DNA of 64,000 nt from DASREM01 sp035652095 (lineage in GTDB: Bacteria > Acidobacteriota > Terriglobia > Terriglobales > Acidobacteriaceae). This document shows positions 16,690 to 25,726 of this stretch, piece by piece (the first letter of the stretch is position 1; every line of letters begins with the position of its first letter). Under the pieces are notes generated by a model, which saw only the letters and a list, made by a program, of their open reading frames with translations, had not been told where the DNA came from and did not search any database. Both the position numbers and the translations under genes were made by a program. The stretch covers positions 49,844-113,843 of the forward strand of contig DASREM010000033.1 of assembly GCA_035652095.1 (NCBI GenBank). Direction: 5' to 3'.

Positions 16690-17460
16690 TTACTTGCCGT
16701 ACTCGTCGTGACGTTTCCACCAGACACCGGTTTCGTTACGTCCCTTCGGAGCGCGATCAAGCCACTGATACATTCCCCACAGCCCGTCTACTCCGCGCGC
16801 GTAGGTGGAATAGGTGTGATAGATAATGCCGTCCTCAAGCGCGAATGCGCTCATGCCGGGCCTTTCGCGATGGAACGTGGGCGTATCGGTCCCACACATG
16901 GCTGCAAATTTATCTTCCGTCAACCCACCGCCGCCTTCCTGACCGGGACGCCAGCGCAACTCCGGTTCGCGAGTGAAGTTGTACTCGATGCCTGCACGCT
17001 GTTGCTCCTCGGTGAATGAAGCGCAGAAGTCGAAGTTGAAGTCGCCGCCGGCAGCGGATGCCCAGGGGAACGTCCAACCCAGACGCCGCTTGTACGCTTG
17101 CAGCTTCGCCAGCGGGGCCCGCGACACCGCCCAGAGCATCACGTCATGATTGGCCAGGTGCACGGCAATGCCATTGAACCCGTCCGCGATCGACGAGCAC
17201 GACGGACAGCCAGCGGCAAAATCGGGCCCGAACATGAAGTGATAGATAAGGAGCTGCGAATGCCCACGGAAAAGGTCTGCCAGCCCGGCGCTTCCCTCGT
17301 CGGTCTCGAAGCGATACCCCTTGTTGATCGGCACCCACGGCAGTTCTTGCCGTTGCCGCGCAAGTTCATCACTTCGGCGTGTCAGTTCCTTCTCAGCCTT
17401 GAGCAACTCCAGCCGGGCCTTCAGCCATTGCTCTCGTGTTCCAATCTTGTGTGTGGTCAT
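16690..17460 (-). CDS. DUF899 thioredoxin-like protein (first of the operon)
   Basis: 256 residues. Family features: LADLFRGHSQLLIYHFMFGP, AGCPSCSSIADGF with a CxxC pair, VMLWAVSRAPLAKL, RRLGWTFPW and a late GLWGMYQWLDRAPKGRNE segment. Start at 17460 follows GGAG at a normal distance; the 14 extra upstream codons are not needed. Divergent from a TPR-HTH regulator about 100 bases away, suggesting that regulator controls it. Paralogue of the downstream DUF899 gene but with different catalytic surroundings. Confidence 0.85.
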   Translation of the reverse strand: MTTHKIGTREQWLKARLELLKAEKELTRRSDELARQRQELPWVPINKGYRFETDEGSAGLADLFRGHSQLLIYHFMFGPDFAAGCPSCSSIADGFNGIAVHLANHDVMLWAVSRAPLAKLQAYKRRLGWTFPWASAAGGDFNFDFCASFTEEQQRAGIEYNFTREPELRWRPGQEGGGGLTEDKFAAMCGTDTPTFHRERPGMSAFALEDGIIYHTYSTYARGVDGLWGMYQWLDRAPKGRNETGVWWKRHDEYGK

Positions 17461-17561
17461 GCTTTTTCTCCGATTCTCAATTTGTCCGTGCTTGATTGCC
17501 ATGCGCTATATTTACCCCGGAGCATGACAGGGGTGGGAGTGACAAGTGTGGCGGGATTCGT

Positions 17562-18782
17562 ATGGACTCGCTGATTACGGCTGCAGCGCGTGCACTGTCG
17601 TCGGGCGATCCCCTGGGAGCCTTGAAGCGGGTCGCGCTGCGGAACGATGCCCCCGCGCTCGCGCTCCGTGGCATCGCGATGGCGCAGCTAGGCGATTTCC
17701 CACGCGCGAAGGAACTCCTGCGGAATGCCGCACGCGCCTTCGGTCCCAGAGAAGCAGTGCCACGCGCGAGGTGCATAGTTGCCGAGGCCGAAATCGCGCT
17801 CGCCTCACGCGACCTGGGCTGGCCCGCGAAGGCGCTCGACGCTGCGCGGTCTACGCTGGAGGCGCATGGCGATCACTTGAACGCCGGCTTTGCGCGGTAT
17901 CTTGAAGTCCGGCGGCTCCTCCTGATCGGGCGCCTCGACGAGGCGGAGCGCATGCTCACTGCCCTCGATCCGACTCTTTTCCCGCCCGCCTCAAGGACAT
18001 TCCACGATCTTCTGGTTGCGGGAATTGCAATGCGACGCTTGCGGACCAAAGACGCCCGCGCGGCAGTTGCCCGCGCAGAACGCGCCGCTCATCAAGCCGC
18101 CATTCCCGCGTTGATGGCAGAGGTTGAAAGCGTATCCCATATTCTGAATACGCCAGCAGCGCGTCTGATCGCACATGGAGACGAGCGTCTACTACTACTT
18201 GAGGATGTTGAGGCCCTGCTCGCCTCCAATGTCATCGTCGTAGATGCGTGCCGTAACCTCGTGCGGGACACAAAAACCCGCGTTTCACTCGCACGACGTC
18301 CGGTGCTGTTCGCCCTCGCACGCGCGCTGGGTGAAGCGTGGCCGGGAGACGTCCCCAGAGACCGGCTGCTTGCGCTGGCTTTCGGGGCGCGGTTTGTGGA
18401 CGAATCGCATCGCGCCCGTTTGCGGGTCGAGATCGGGCGGCTGCGCAGGATGCTTCGGAAACTAGCTGAAATCCGCGCCACGACCCGGGGCTTTGCGCTG
18501 GTTCCGCAGCCTGGACGCGAAGTCGTGGTCCTGGCCCGGCCGGTCGAAGAGGAGCATGCCGATGTGCTGGCGTTTCTCACCGACGGGGAGTCGTGGTCCA
18601 GTTCGGCCCTCGCGCTTGCTCTTGGCGCCAGTCAACGCACGGTTCAGCGGGCGCTCGACTCGCTTGCCGCAGAAGGCAAGGTGCAGTCCTTTGGCCGCGC
18701 GCGCTCTCGTCGCTGGACAACGCTCCCGGTGCCGGGATTCACGACAATCTTGTTACTCCCCGCTCCCCTGCCGGTTGACTAG
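17562..18782 (+). CDS. TPR-containing helix-turn-helix regulator
   Basis: 406 residues, mostly alpha-helical. Residues 1-150 are made of degenerate tetratricopeptide-like helices (ALALRGIAMAQLGDFPRAKELL), and the C-terminus has a winged-helix region ending in SALALALGASQRTVQRALDSLAAEGKV, a clear HTH. The start at 17562 is the first Met before the TPR part; ribosome site is weak. It diverges from the DUF899 operon and is followed within 10 bases by a propeller-like gene. Regulation of the DUF899 genes is inferred from position. Unusually rich in Ala and Arg. Confidence 0.75.
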   Translation: MDSLITAAARALSSGDPLGALKRVALRNDAPALALRGIAMAQLGDFPRAKELLRNAARAFGPREAVPRARCIVAEAEIALASRDLGWPAKALDAARSTLEAHGDHLNAGFARYLEVRRLLLIGRLDEAERMLTALDPTLFPPASRTFHDLLVAGIAMRRLRTKDARAAVARAERAAHQAAIPALMAEVESVSHILNTPAARLIAHGDERLLLLEDVEALLASNVIVVDACRNLVRDTKTRVSLARRPVLFALARALGEAWPGDVPRDRLLALAFGARFVDESHRARLRVEIGRLRRMLRKLAEIRATTRGFALVPQPGREVVVLARPVEEEHADVLAFLTDGESWSSSALALALGASQRTVQRALDSLAAEGKVQSFGRARSRRWTTLPVPGFTTILLLPAPLPVD

Positions 18783-18791
18783 GATGGATAC

Positions 18792-19478
18792 ATGAATCGA
18801 TCAAAAGCCGATATCGTTCGTGAGTACGGCCCATTTCCAGGCGCCGAGCAGGTGAAAGGCGTTACCTATGACGGTCAGCATGTCTGGTTTGCTTCGGGGG
18901 ACAAACTGAATGCCTTCGATCCGTCGAGCGGGCAGATGCAGCGTTCGATCGATGTCGCCGCGCATGCAGGAACCGCCTTTGACGGGCGGCATCTTTTTCA
19001 GATCGCCGAGAATTGCATTCACAAGATCGATCCCATGAGCGGCCGTGTGCTCGCCACCATTCCCGCCCCCGGCGAGGGCGGCGATTCGGGGCTCGCCTGG
19101 GCGGAAGGAACACTCTGGGTCGGAAATTACCGGAAACGGAAGATCTATCAAGTGGATCCCGAGAGCGGTGCAGTTCTTCGCACAATCGAATCGAACCGCT
19201 TTGTCACCGGCATCACTTGGGTGGATGGAGAGCTCTGGCACGCCACCTGGGAAGGTGAGGAAAGCGATATAAGGAGGATCAATCCTCAGACAGGAGAGGT
19301 TCAGGAGTCGCTCGCGATGCCAGACGGCATCTATGTTTCCGGTCTCGAGTCTGATGGCCGCGATCAATTCTTCTGCGGAGGAGGACCATCGGGGAAGGTC
19401 AGGGCAGTCCGTCGGCCACGAAGAGCTTCGGCGAAGAGCAGCAACTCTGAAGGCTCAGTGAGCTCCAAAAAGAGTTAG
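18792..19478 (+). CDS. Beta-propeller (glutamine-cyclotransferase/Vgb-like) protein
   Basis: 228 residues with at least four repeats of about 45 residues, each of the form G-x-x-(Y/F)DG-x-x-(V/L)W followed by I-x-x-(I/V)DP-x-(S/T)G (for example VTYDGQHVWFASGDKLNAFDP and AEGTLWVGNYRKRKIYQVDP). No signal peptide, so cytoplasmic. GGATGG lies just upstream of the ATG and the preceding regulator gene ends 9 bases before, so they form an operon. The C-terminal 25 residues are Ser/Lys/Arg-rich and probably disordered. Role unknown; could sense a ligand for the regulator. Confidence 0.7.
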   Translation: MNRSKADIVREYGPFPGAEQVKGVTYDGQHVWFASGDKLNAFDPSSGQMQRSIDVAAHAGTAFDGRHLFQIAENCIHKIDPMSGRVLATIPAPGEGGDSGLAWAEGTLWVGNYRKRKIYQVDPESGAVLRTIESNRFVTGITWVDGELWHATWEGEESDIRRINPQTGEVQESLAMPDGIYVSGLESDGRDQFFCGGGPSGKVRAVRRPRRASAKSSNSEGSVSSKKS

Positions 19479-19878
19479 ATAGGTTATGGCGAATTAATGC
19501 TTCGGCACCCGCAGCTTTCGATTTTAGTCGGGCAATATCCATTCCTTTGTACTGCAAGGGATTCTTCTTCACAGCATCCTAGGCGGGTCTAACCCCAACA
19601 CAGGGTTTCAGATCGCGCCATAACAGTGCCTCCCCGTTCCGTTCAAGCAGTTCTCGCCACTATGTCCGGTACCGGCAACATAGCCGATCTGCCGGAACTT
19701 TTGAGGAACTCTGGCTGCCAAGACCTGGGCTGGGAACCTGTTCCTGAAACAAACCTTTGATTTCCTTGTCGCAACTAACGGGCAGAACACGGTTCTGCAG
19801 GCAACGTGTGCCGTTATAAGCGGAATGCCCCGGAACTTGTGGGGGCGTTCTTACATTCAAATGGATGTTGGAGGAAAC
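19479..19878. other. Intergenic region upstream of the DUF892 gene
   Basis: 400 bases with no supportable gene. The ATG at 19861 is in frame with the DUF892 gene but lies before its ribosome site (GGAGGAA, 19870-19876). No confident -35/-10 pair was found. Confidence 0.45.
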
Positions 19879-20424
19879 ATGCCAGGGCAAGGATTGAGGG
19901 ATTTGTATATTGACGAACTTAAGGATCTCTATAACGCCGAGAACCAATTGCTGAAGGCGCTGCCGAAAATGGCCAAGGCAGCCTCATCAGAGCAGCTGAA
20001 AGAAGGATTCGAGGAGCATCTTGAACAGACGCGCGGTCAGGTGCAGCGTTTGGAAGTGATCTTTGAATCTCTCGGGGAAAATCCGAAAGGCAAGAAGTGT
20101 GTCGGCATGGAGGGCTTGGTAAAGGAGGGCAGCGAGATCATGGGAGAAGACTTCGAAGGCGCCGTGATGGATGCCGCCCTGATTGGTGCGGCTCAGCGCG
20201 TCGAGCACTACGAGATCGCAGCCTACGGCACGGCTTCGGAATTCGCAAGAATTCTGGGCGAATCCGACCATGTGTCGCTGCTCGAAGAGACTTTGCGGGA
20301 AGAAAAAGAGACCGATGAAAAGCTGACCAAGCTGGCGGAGGAAATCAACTCGGAGGCGATTGAGTCCGCAGAACAACCGGCCGAAGCGAAGCCAAGATCA
20401 AAGCGCCCAAAACGTGCGGCTTGA
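19879..20424 (+). CDS. DUF892 (YciE/YciF) ferritin-like stress protein
   Basis: 181 residues. A four-helix ferritin-like bundle: LRDLYIDELKDLYNAENQLLKALPKM, FEEHLEQTRGQVQRLE, DAALIGAAQRVEHYEIAAYG and LEETLREEKETDEKL. The Glu/His residues in the EHLEQT and VEHYE motifs are the usual metal ligands. Family members are induced by osmotic or oxidative stress; exact role is unknown. The C-terminal tail is Lys/Arg/Pro rich. GGAGGAA three bases before the ATG sets the start. A DUF2231 gene follows 25 bases later, likely in one operon. Confidence 0.88.
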   Translation: MPGQGLRDLYIDELKDLYNAENQLLKALPKMAKAASSEQLKEGFEEHLEQTRGQVQRLEVIFESLGENPKGKKCVGMEGLVKEGSEIMGEDFEGAVMDAALIGAAQRVEHYEIAAYGTASEFARILGESDHVSLLEETLREEKETDEKLTKLAEEINSEAIESAEQPAEAKPRSKRPKRAA

Positions 20425-20449
20425 CGTGATTGGCAAAGGAGAAACTCTT

Positions 20450-20926
20450 ATGGCGAGCCCGGCGAGTATCAAGAAACACCCGATCCATCCCATGCTGGTT
20501 GCGTTGCCTGTGGGATTGTGGATTTTCGCGCTGGTGTGCGACCTGGCCCATGCGGCGGGCGCGGCAAACTGGGGGACGGTTGCCCTATATTGCGTCGCCG
20601 CGGGCATTGTCGGCGCACTCCTGGCCGCGATCCCTGGCTTGATCGACTATTTCTCGATCCACGAAGCCGAAATGAAGCGCATTGCGAACCTGCATCTTGC
20701 GGTGAATCTCGGCGCAGTTGCCCTTTTCGCGATCAATCTGTGGCTCAGATTGCGCCTCCCTCCCGAGAGCCATGCGCCACTTGCGCTCTCGATCCTCGGA
20801 GTTCTCGCAATTGGCTACGGAGGATGGCTGGGGGGCGAGATGGTCTATGTCAAAGGCATGGCGGTTGACGCGGTAGAGAAGCTCGCAAACAAAGTTGAGG
20901 AACCCTCACGGCGCCGGGCCGCCTGA
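20450..20926 (+). CDS. DUF2231 membrane protein
   Basis: 158 residues with four transmembrane helices: KHPIHPMLVALPVGLWIFALV, GTVALYCVAAGIVGALLAAIPG, HLAVNLGAVALFAINLW and LALSILGVLAIGYGGWLGG. The HP-x-HPMLVALPVG start and the late GWLGGEMVY are DUF2231 features. AAGGAGAA eight bases upstream of the ATG fixes the start. Function unknown; often near stress or redox genes. Convergent with the DUF2892 gene. Confidence 0.85.
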   Translation: MASPASIKKHPIHPMLVALPVGLWIFALVCDLAHAAGAANWGTVALYCVAAGIVGALLAAIPGLIDYFSIHEAEMKRIANLHLAVNLGAVALFAINLWLRLRLPPESHAPLALSILGVLAIGYGGWLGGEMVYVKGMAVDAVEKLANKVEEPSRRRAA

Positions 20927-21084
20927 TCTTGCAGGGTTCGCACAAGTGGTCTCCGCATGACTGAAAACGGGCGATGAGCGCAATCGGTGAGGCTATGTTC
21001 CTTACGTGTTTTCGGTGCCTAATAATCTTCGGGTAATCAATCCGAAAGGTGTGCGCCTGGCGGCATTAGTCGGGAGATTCGATT

Positions 21085-21282
21085 TCATTCTCTCCTGTCT
21101 GCCAGTCCAAGTTTACGCAGGAAACTCATCATCGGACACCAGTTCGTAAATCCGGACTGCAACAGATTCAACCCAACAAACGCTGTGAATAAATACCAGT
21201 ACGGGGTTACGTAGTGTCCGAGTGCGAGGGACAACAGGATGAAGCTGCCGGCGATCAAGCGAAGCATGCGTTCTACTGTCAT
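21085..21282 (-). CDS. DUF2892 (YgaP-like) membrane protein
   Basis: 65 residues with two helices (MLRLIAGSFILLSLALGHYV and YLFTAFVGLNLLQSGFTNWCP) and the conserved NWCPMMSFLRKLG ending. In other genomes this domain is joined to or next to rhodanese domains, pointing to sulfur handling. Start at 21282 has AGGAG upstream. It is the last gene of the OsmC-TolC-adaptor-RND operon, 29 bases after the RND stop. Confidence 0.8.
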   Translation of the reverse strand: MTVERMLRLIAGSFILLSLALGHYVTPYWYLFTAFVGLNLLQSGFTNWCPMMSFLRKLGLADRRE

Positions 21283-21311
21283 AAGTAGTTCTCCTTGAAC
21301 ACAAACTCTTC

Positions 21312-24300
21312 CTAAGCAATCTCGCATTGCGGCGTCTTACATTCGGCCGCACTTTCGGGGGAATGTGGATGCGGGTTTCCCCTCTGGGAAACGTAGTAGA
21401 GGACCGGCACTGCCATGCGCGACAAAACGGTGGACGCCACCTCTCCCGCCATCAAGGACAATGCCAACCCCTGAAAAATTGGATCAAAGAGAATCACGCT
21501 GGCCCCGACTACAACCGCAGCCGCCGTCAGCAGCATTGGGCGGAAGCGGACCGCACCGGCGTCAACGACTGCCTCCTCCAGTGACATGCCCTGGGAACGG
21601 CGTAATTCAATGAAGTCAACCAGGATGATGGAGTTGCGCACGATGATTCCAGCACCCGCGATAAAACCTATCATCGACGTTGCCGTGAAGAAGGCGCCCA
21701 TCAGCGCGTGCGCGGGCAGAATGCCGACTAGTGTGAGCGGGATCGGTGCCATGATCACCAGCGGCGTGACAAACGATCGGAACCAGCCGACCACCAAGAC
21801 ATAAATGAGGACCAGCACGGCAGCAAATGCGAGCCCCAAATCCCGAAACACCTCAACCGTGATGTGCCACTCGCCATCCCACTTCATGGACAAGCGGTCC
21901 GTGCGGTCGGGCATCGCTGTGCCTTTGTACTGCTTGACCGTGTAGCCATCCGGCAATTTGATTTTGTCAATTGCTTCGCTCATCTTCATGATGGCGTATA
22001 CGGGGCTCTCCTCCCCGCCTGCTACGTCACCGGTCACGTACACCACCGGTTGCAGATTCTTGCGATAGACGCTGGTATCAATCGCTGTCTGCCGGAGATC
22101 CGTCACCTCCTGCAGCGCGATCTGCCCTCCGGAAGAAGTGGGCAACTTCAGATTTTCGAGGTTCTCGATTCCGGAGCGATCCGGGCGCGTTAAACGCACC
22201 TCGATCGGTATGTCCTCGCGGGAATTCTGATCATGCAACAGTCCGGCGCTTGCGCCGCTCAGTCCCACCTGCAGTGTGCGCGTCACCTCGGCGGGTGAAA
22301 TACCGTGGAGCGCCGCCTTATCAAGATCGACCTTCAGGTCGTACTTGGTTTGCGAGTCCTCTACATACCAGTCCACGTCCACAACACCTGGTGTCTTCTG
22401 GAACACCTCCTTGATCTGAGCTGCCAGTTCGATCTGGCTCTTGTAATCGGGCCCGTAGACCTCCGCAACCAGCGTCTGCAGCACGGGCGGGCCGGGAGGA
22501 ACTTCCGCAACTTTGATACGTGCCCCGAAGGGCTGGGCGATCTTGTCCAGTTCGGGACGAAGCCGTCGCGCAATCTCGTGACTCTGCGCTTTGCGATCAT
22601 GGCGTGACAGCAGGTTAACCTGAATGTCGGCCTGATTTGGGTTACGCCGCAAGAAGTAGTGTCGTACCAACCCATTGAAGTTGTAGGGACCCGATGTGCC
22701 CGCGTAAATCTGATAATTTGTTACTTCCGGTTGCCGGCCGAGATAGCTCCCGAGCACCTGCGCGACCCGGGTCGTCTGCTCCAGTGGAGTTCCGTTCGGC
22801 ATGTCAATGATGACCTGGAACTCGCTCTTATTGTCGAAGGGGAGCATCTTCACTCGCACCCATTTCAACGGCACGAATGCAACCGCAGCTAGCAACAACA
22901 ACACAACTCCGCCGAAAAAGATCCAGCGGCGGCGCGCGTCAAGTATCAACGGGTTCATTACGCGGCGATACAGACGCGTGGTCCAGCCTTCAACCTCGTG
23001 TTTGTCGTGGCCGCCCTCTCCTGCATAGTTGCGCAGCAACCGCAGCGCTGCCCAGGGCGAGACTACGAACGCCACGACCAGCGAGAACAGCATGGCTGCC
23101 GACGCTCCCACTGGAATCGGGCGCATGTAGGGACCCATCAGGCCGCGAACGAAGGCCATCGGCAGAATGGCGCCAATCACGGCAAAGGTCGCGAGGATCG
23201 TGGGATTGCCGACTTCATCCACGGCCTCGACGGCTACCTCTGCGAGCGGGCGCCCGGCACTGCCAGGCAATCGGAAGTGGCGAACGATGTTCTCCACCAC
23301 CACGATGGCGTCGTCGACAAGAATGCCGATGGAGAAGATCAGAGCAAACAGCGTGACCCGGTTGAGCGTGTATCCATAGACAAAAAAGACGGCCAAGGTC
23401 AGGGCTAACGTGACGGGTACGGCCAGCAACACCACACCGGATTCGCGCCAGCCCAACGCCAAGGCGATCAGTAAGGTCACCGAGAGCGTCGCGATCAGCA
23501 GGTGCTTCAGCAACTCATTCGACTTCTCTTTCGCTGTTTCGCCATAGTTGCGGGTAACGGTGATGTTCAAATCGTTGGGCAAAACATAGCCGTGAAGCGA
23601 CGCGACTTTCGCGAGAACTCGCTCCGAAATAATCGTCGCGTTGGTGCCTTTCCGCTTGGCGAGCGTGATCGTAACGGCAGGATATTCCGCGCCGACCGAC
23701 CGCCCCCCGCCACCGCGAGCATTCGCATGTATCACGTAGTTGTCCGGCTCGGCGGGCCCGTCTTCCAACTTCTCCACTACATCCCGCAAGTAGACCGGTC
23801 GGCCCGCATGGACTCCGACTACCACTTGCTGCAAATCCTCGGTCCGCGTGAAGAACCGGCCAGCCTCGACCTGGAACTCCCGGTTATCGCGGGCAAAGCT
23901 GCCCACATCGCCGCGACTGTTCGCACTTTCCAGTTGACTGACGACTGCCGCCGGCGAGAGTCCATAACCGGACAGCCGCTGCGTATCCACAACCACACGT
24001 ACTTGCCGCGGCTGGCCTCCTATGATCGATGTTTCCGACACATCATCGAGCTGCTTGAGCGAGTTCTCCATCTCGCCGGCGATTCGACGCAGATGATACG
24101 AGTCATAGTTTTTACCCCACAGGGTCAGGGCCATGATAGGGACGTTATTGATCGAGCGCACCTTGATGATGGGTTGCGATACTCCCGGTGGGATGCGATC
24201 GAAGTTGGAGAACAGTTTGTTGTACGTCTGAATGATCGCGTCTTCTTCTTTCGACCCTACATAGAAGCGCACGATCAGCATGCTCATGCCAGGCTGGCTG

Positions 24301-24593
24301 ATCGAATACACATATTCGACGCCCGGAACTTCGCGCAGCAGCTTCTCCATGGGAAGGCTGACCCGTTGTGAAATCTCTTCAGGCGAGGCGCCGGGCATCT
24401 GCACGAAGACATCGAGCATGGGAACGACAATTTGCGGCTCTTCCTCGCGTGGAGTCTCAAGAATGCTGAACGCACCCAGAAGCAGTGCGGCCACGATCAC
24501 CAGCGGCGTCAGCTTGGAATCGATGAAGCCGTGCGCGATGCGCCCTGCCAGACGCAGGCCGTGCTTTGGTGAACCGGCCTCTTGATCTTTCAT
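21312..24593 (-). CDS. RND-family efflux permease (operon 1)
   Basis: 1093 residues: the twelve-helix inner-membrane pump of a tripartite efflux system, proton-driven. Visible landmarks: first helix (TPLVIVAALLLGAFSIL), periplasmic porter domains (PGVEYVYSISQPGMSMLIVRF), and the proton-relay helix GILVDDAIVVVENIVRHF with the DD pair of HAE-type rather than the metal-type CzcA pattern. The late helix block FIAGAGIIVRNSIILVDFIELRR is also typical. Its ATG overlaps the adaptor stop (ATGA). Substrate class is not determinable; the OsmC and DUF2892 neighbours hint at oxidative or sulfur-related toxicity. Confidence 0.92.
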   Translation of the reverse strand: MKDQEAGSPKHGLRLAGRIAHGFIDSKLTPLVIVAALLLGAFSILETPREEEPQIVVPMLDVFVQMPGASPEEISQRVSLPMEKLLREVPGVEYVYSISQPGMSMLIVRFYVGSKEEDAIIQTYNKLFSNFDRIPPGVSQPIIKVRSINNVPIMALTLWGKNYDSYHLRRIAGEMENSLKQLDDVSETSIIGGQPRQVRVVVDTQRLSGYGLSPAAVVSQLESANSRGDVGSFARDNREFQVEAGRFFTRTEDLQQVVVGVHAGRPVYLRDVVEKLEDGPAEPDNYVIHANARGGGGRSVGAEYPAVTITLAKRKGTNATIISERVLAKVASLHGYVLPNDLNITVTRNYGETAKEKSNELLKHLLIATLSVTLLIALALGWRESGVVLLAVPVTLALTLAVFFVYGYTLNRVTLFALIFSIGILVDDAIVVVENIVRHFRLPGSAGRPLAEVAVEAVDEVGNPTILATFAVIGAILPMAFVRGLMGPYMRPIPVGASAAMLFSLVVAFVVSPWAALRLLRNYAGEGGHDKHEVEGWTTRLYRRVMNPLILDARRRWIFFGGVVLLLLAAVAFVPLKWVRVKMLPFDNKSEFQVIIDMPNGTPLEQTTRVAQVLGSYLGRQPEVTNYQIYAGTSGPYNFNGLVRHYFLRRNPNQADIQVNLLSRHDRKAQSHEIARRLRPELDKIAQPFGARIKVAEVPPGPPVLQTLVAEVYGPDYKSQIELAAQIKEVFQKTPGVVDVDWYVEDSQTKYDLKVDLDKAALHGISPAEVTRTLQVGLSGASAGLLHDQNSREDIPIEVRLTRPDRSGIENLENLKLPTSSGGQIALQEVTDLRQTAIDTSVYRKNLQPVVYVTGDVAGGEESPVYAIMKMSEAIDKIKLPDGYTVKQYKGTAMPDRTDRLSMKWDGEWHITVEVFRDLGLAFAAVLVLIYVLVVGWFRSFVTPLVIMAPIPLTLVGILPAHALMGAFFTATSMIGFIAGAGIIVRNSIILVDFIELRRSQGMSLEEAVVDAGAVRFRPMLLTAAAVVVGASVILFDPIFQGLALSLMAGEVASTVLSRMAVPVLYYVSQRGNPHPHSPESAAECKTPQCEIA

Positions 24594-25726
24594 TGCTGGG
24601 CCTCGATCCGCTTGCCACCAAGATCAAGTTCACCCGGCTTTGCCACCAGGCGCTCACCTTCGTTTAGGCCTGCCAGTACTTCCACAGTCGATCCAGACGA
24701 CTTTCCAAGAGTTATGTAGCGGAGATTTGCGATCCTGTCCTGGTCAAGTACATAAACTCCCTGCAGTTGCCCGCGCTCAACGACCGCGGTCTGCGGAATA
24801 AGCAAAGCCGCCCGGTTCCCGCGAGAGAATTGCGCTCTGCCAAATAGGCCGGACCGCAGACCCTTGTCCGTGGGTAATTCGATCTTCACCAGGAAGCTGC
24901 GGCTGCCGGCGTCGGCGGCAGGCATGATCTGTACGACTGTTCCTTTTTGCTGCGGGGTTTCCAGTGCGTCCACTACAACCGGTACTTGCTCTCCCAACCG
25001 GACATACCGCACATCGCTTTCATTGACCGCTGCTTCCAGTCGATAGTGCGCTAACCCTTCGATCGTGAAAAGGGGAAGGCCGGGACTGGCCAACGTGCCA
25101 GGATCGGCTTTCTTCTCGGTGATTACTCCATCGAATGGCGCAACAATCCGCGTGTATGAGAGCGATGTGTGGGCCTGCGCTAACGTCGCTTTAGCCTGTA
25201 ACTGACCTGCGCGACTCATGTCGCGATGCGCGAGCGCCGCCTGGTAGCGCGCCTTCACTTCATCGAATTCTTGCGGACTGACGGACTTCCTGTCATAGAG
25301 CGCCTGATAACGCGTCAGGGTGGATTGGGCCAGGGCCAGATCGGAATCAGACGCGGCCACTTCCTGCTGAGCGGCCGTCTCGGCTGCCGTTGCGCGCTCG
25401 ACTGCGGCACGAGGTTGGGCATCGTCGAGGATCGCCAGCACCTGCCCTCGCTGTACGCGGTCCCCTTCCCGCACTCGCAGTTCCACGATGTTTCCCATGG
25501 TCTGGCTTGCAAGCTGGCTGGTTTGCGCCGCTCGTATTGTTCCCACCACCTCCAACCAATCGGGCCTTTCCGCCCGTTCTACCGGGAGTACGGCGACACT
25601 GTGCACGGTTTCCACGACCGGGGCCTCTGCACTCCGCTCACTGGAACAACCGCTGAGCCCAACAGCCGTGACCGCGACTGCGGCTAAAGGAATCAGACGC
25701 GAAAAAAGGAAAATTTTGCGCATCAT
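24590..25726 (-). CDS. RND periplasmic adaptor lipoprotein (operon 1)
   Basis: 378 residues. Lipoprotein signal ending in VGLSGC (lipobox), so anchored in the inner membrane facing the periplasm. Then lipoyl-like half-motifs (LASQTMGNIVELRVREGDRVQRGQVLAILDD), a helical hairpin rich in Ala/Glu/Gln, YTRIVAPFDGVITEKKADPG and a beta-barrel domain. The start region reads ATGATG and overlaps the TolC stop; either ATG would do. Links the RND pump to the TolC channel of the same operon. Confidence 0.9.
   Translation of the reverse strand: MMRKIFLFSRLIPLAAVAVTAVGLSGCSSERSAEAPVVETVHSVAVLPVERAERPDWLEVVGTIRAAQTSQLASQTMGNIVELRVREGDRVQRGQVLAILDDAQPRAAVERATAAETAAQQEVAASDSDLALAQSTLTRYQALYDRKSVSPQEFDEVKARYQAALAHRDMSRAGQLQAKATLAQAHTSLSYTRIVAPFDGVITEKKADPGTLASPGLPLFTIEGLAHYRLEAAVNESDVRYVRLGEQVPVVVDALETPQQKGTVVQIMPAADAGSRSFLVKIELPTDKGLRSGLFGRAQFSRGNRAALLIPQTAVVERGQLQGVYVLDQDRIANLRYITLGKSSGSTVEVLAGLNEGERLVAKPGELDLGGKRIEAQQ

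Noticed and set aside
23502..24371. Long plus-strand frame inside the first RND pump
   Set aside because: Arginine/histidine-rich shadow opposite a clear RND gene; no start signal or domain.
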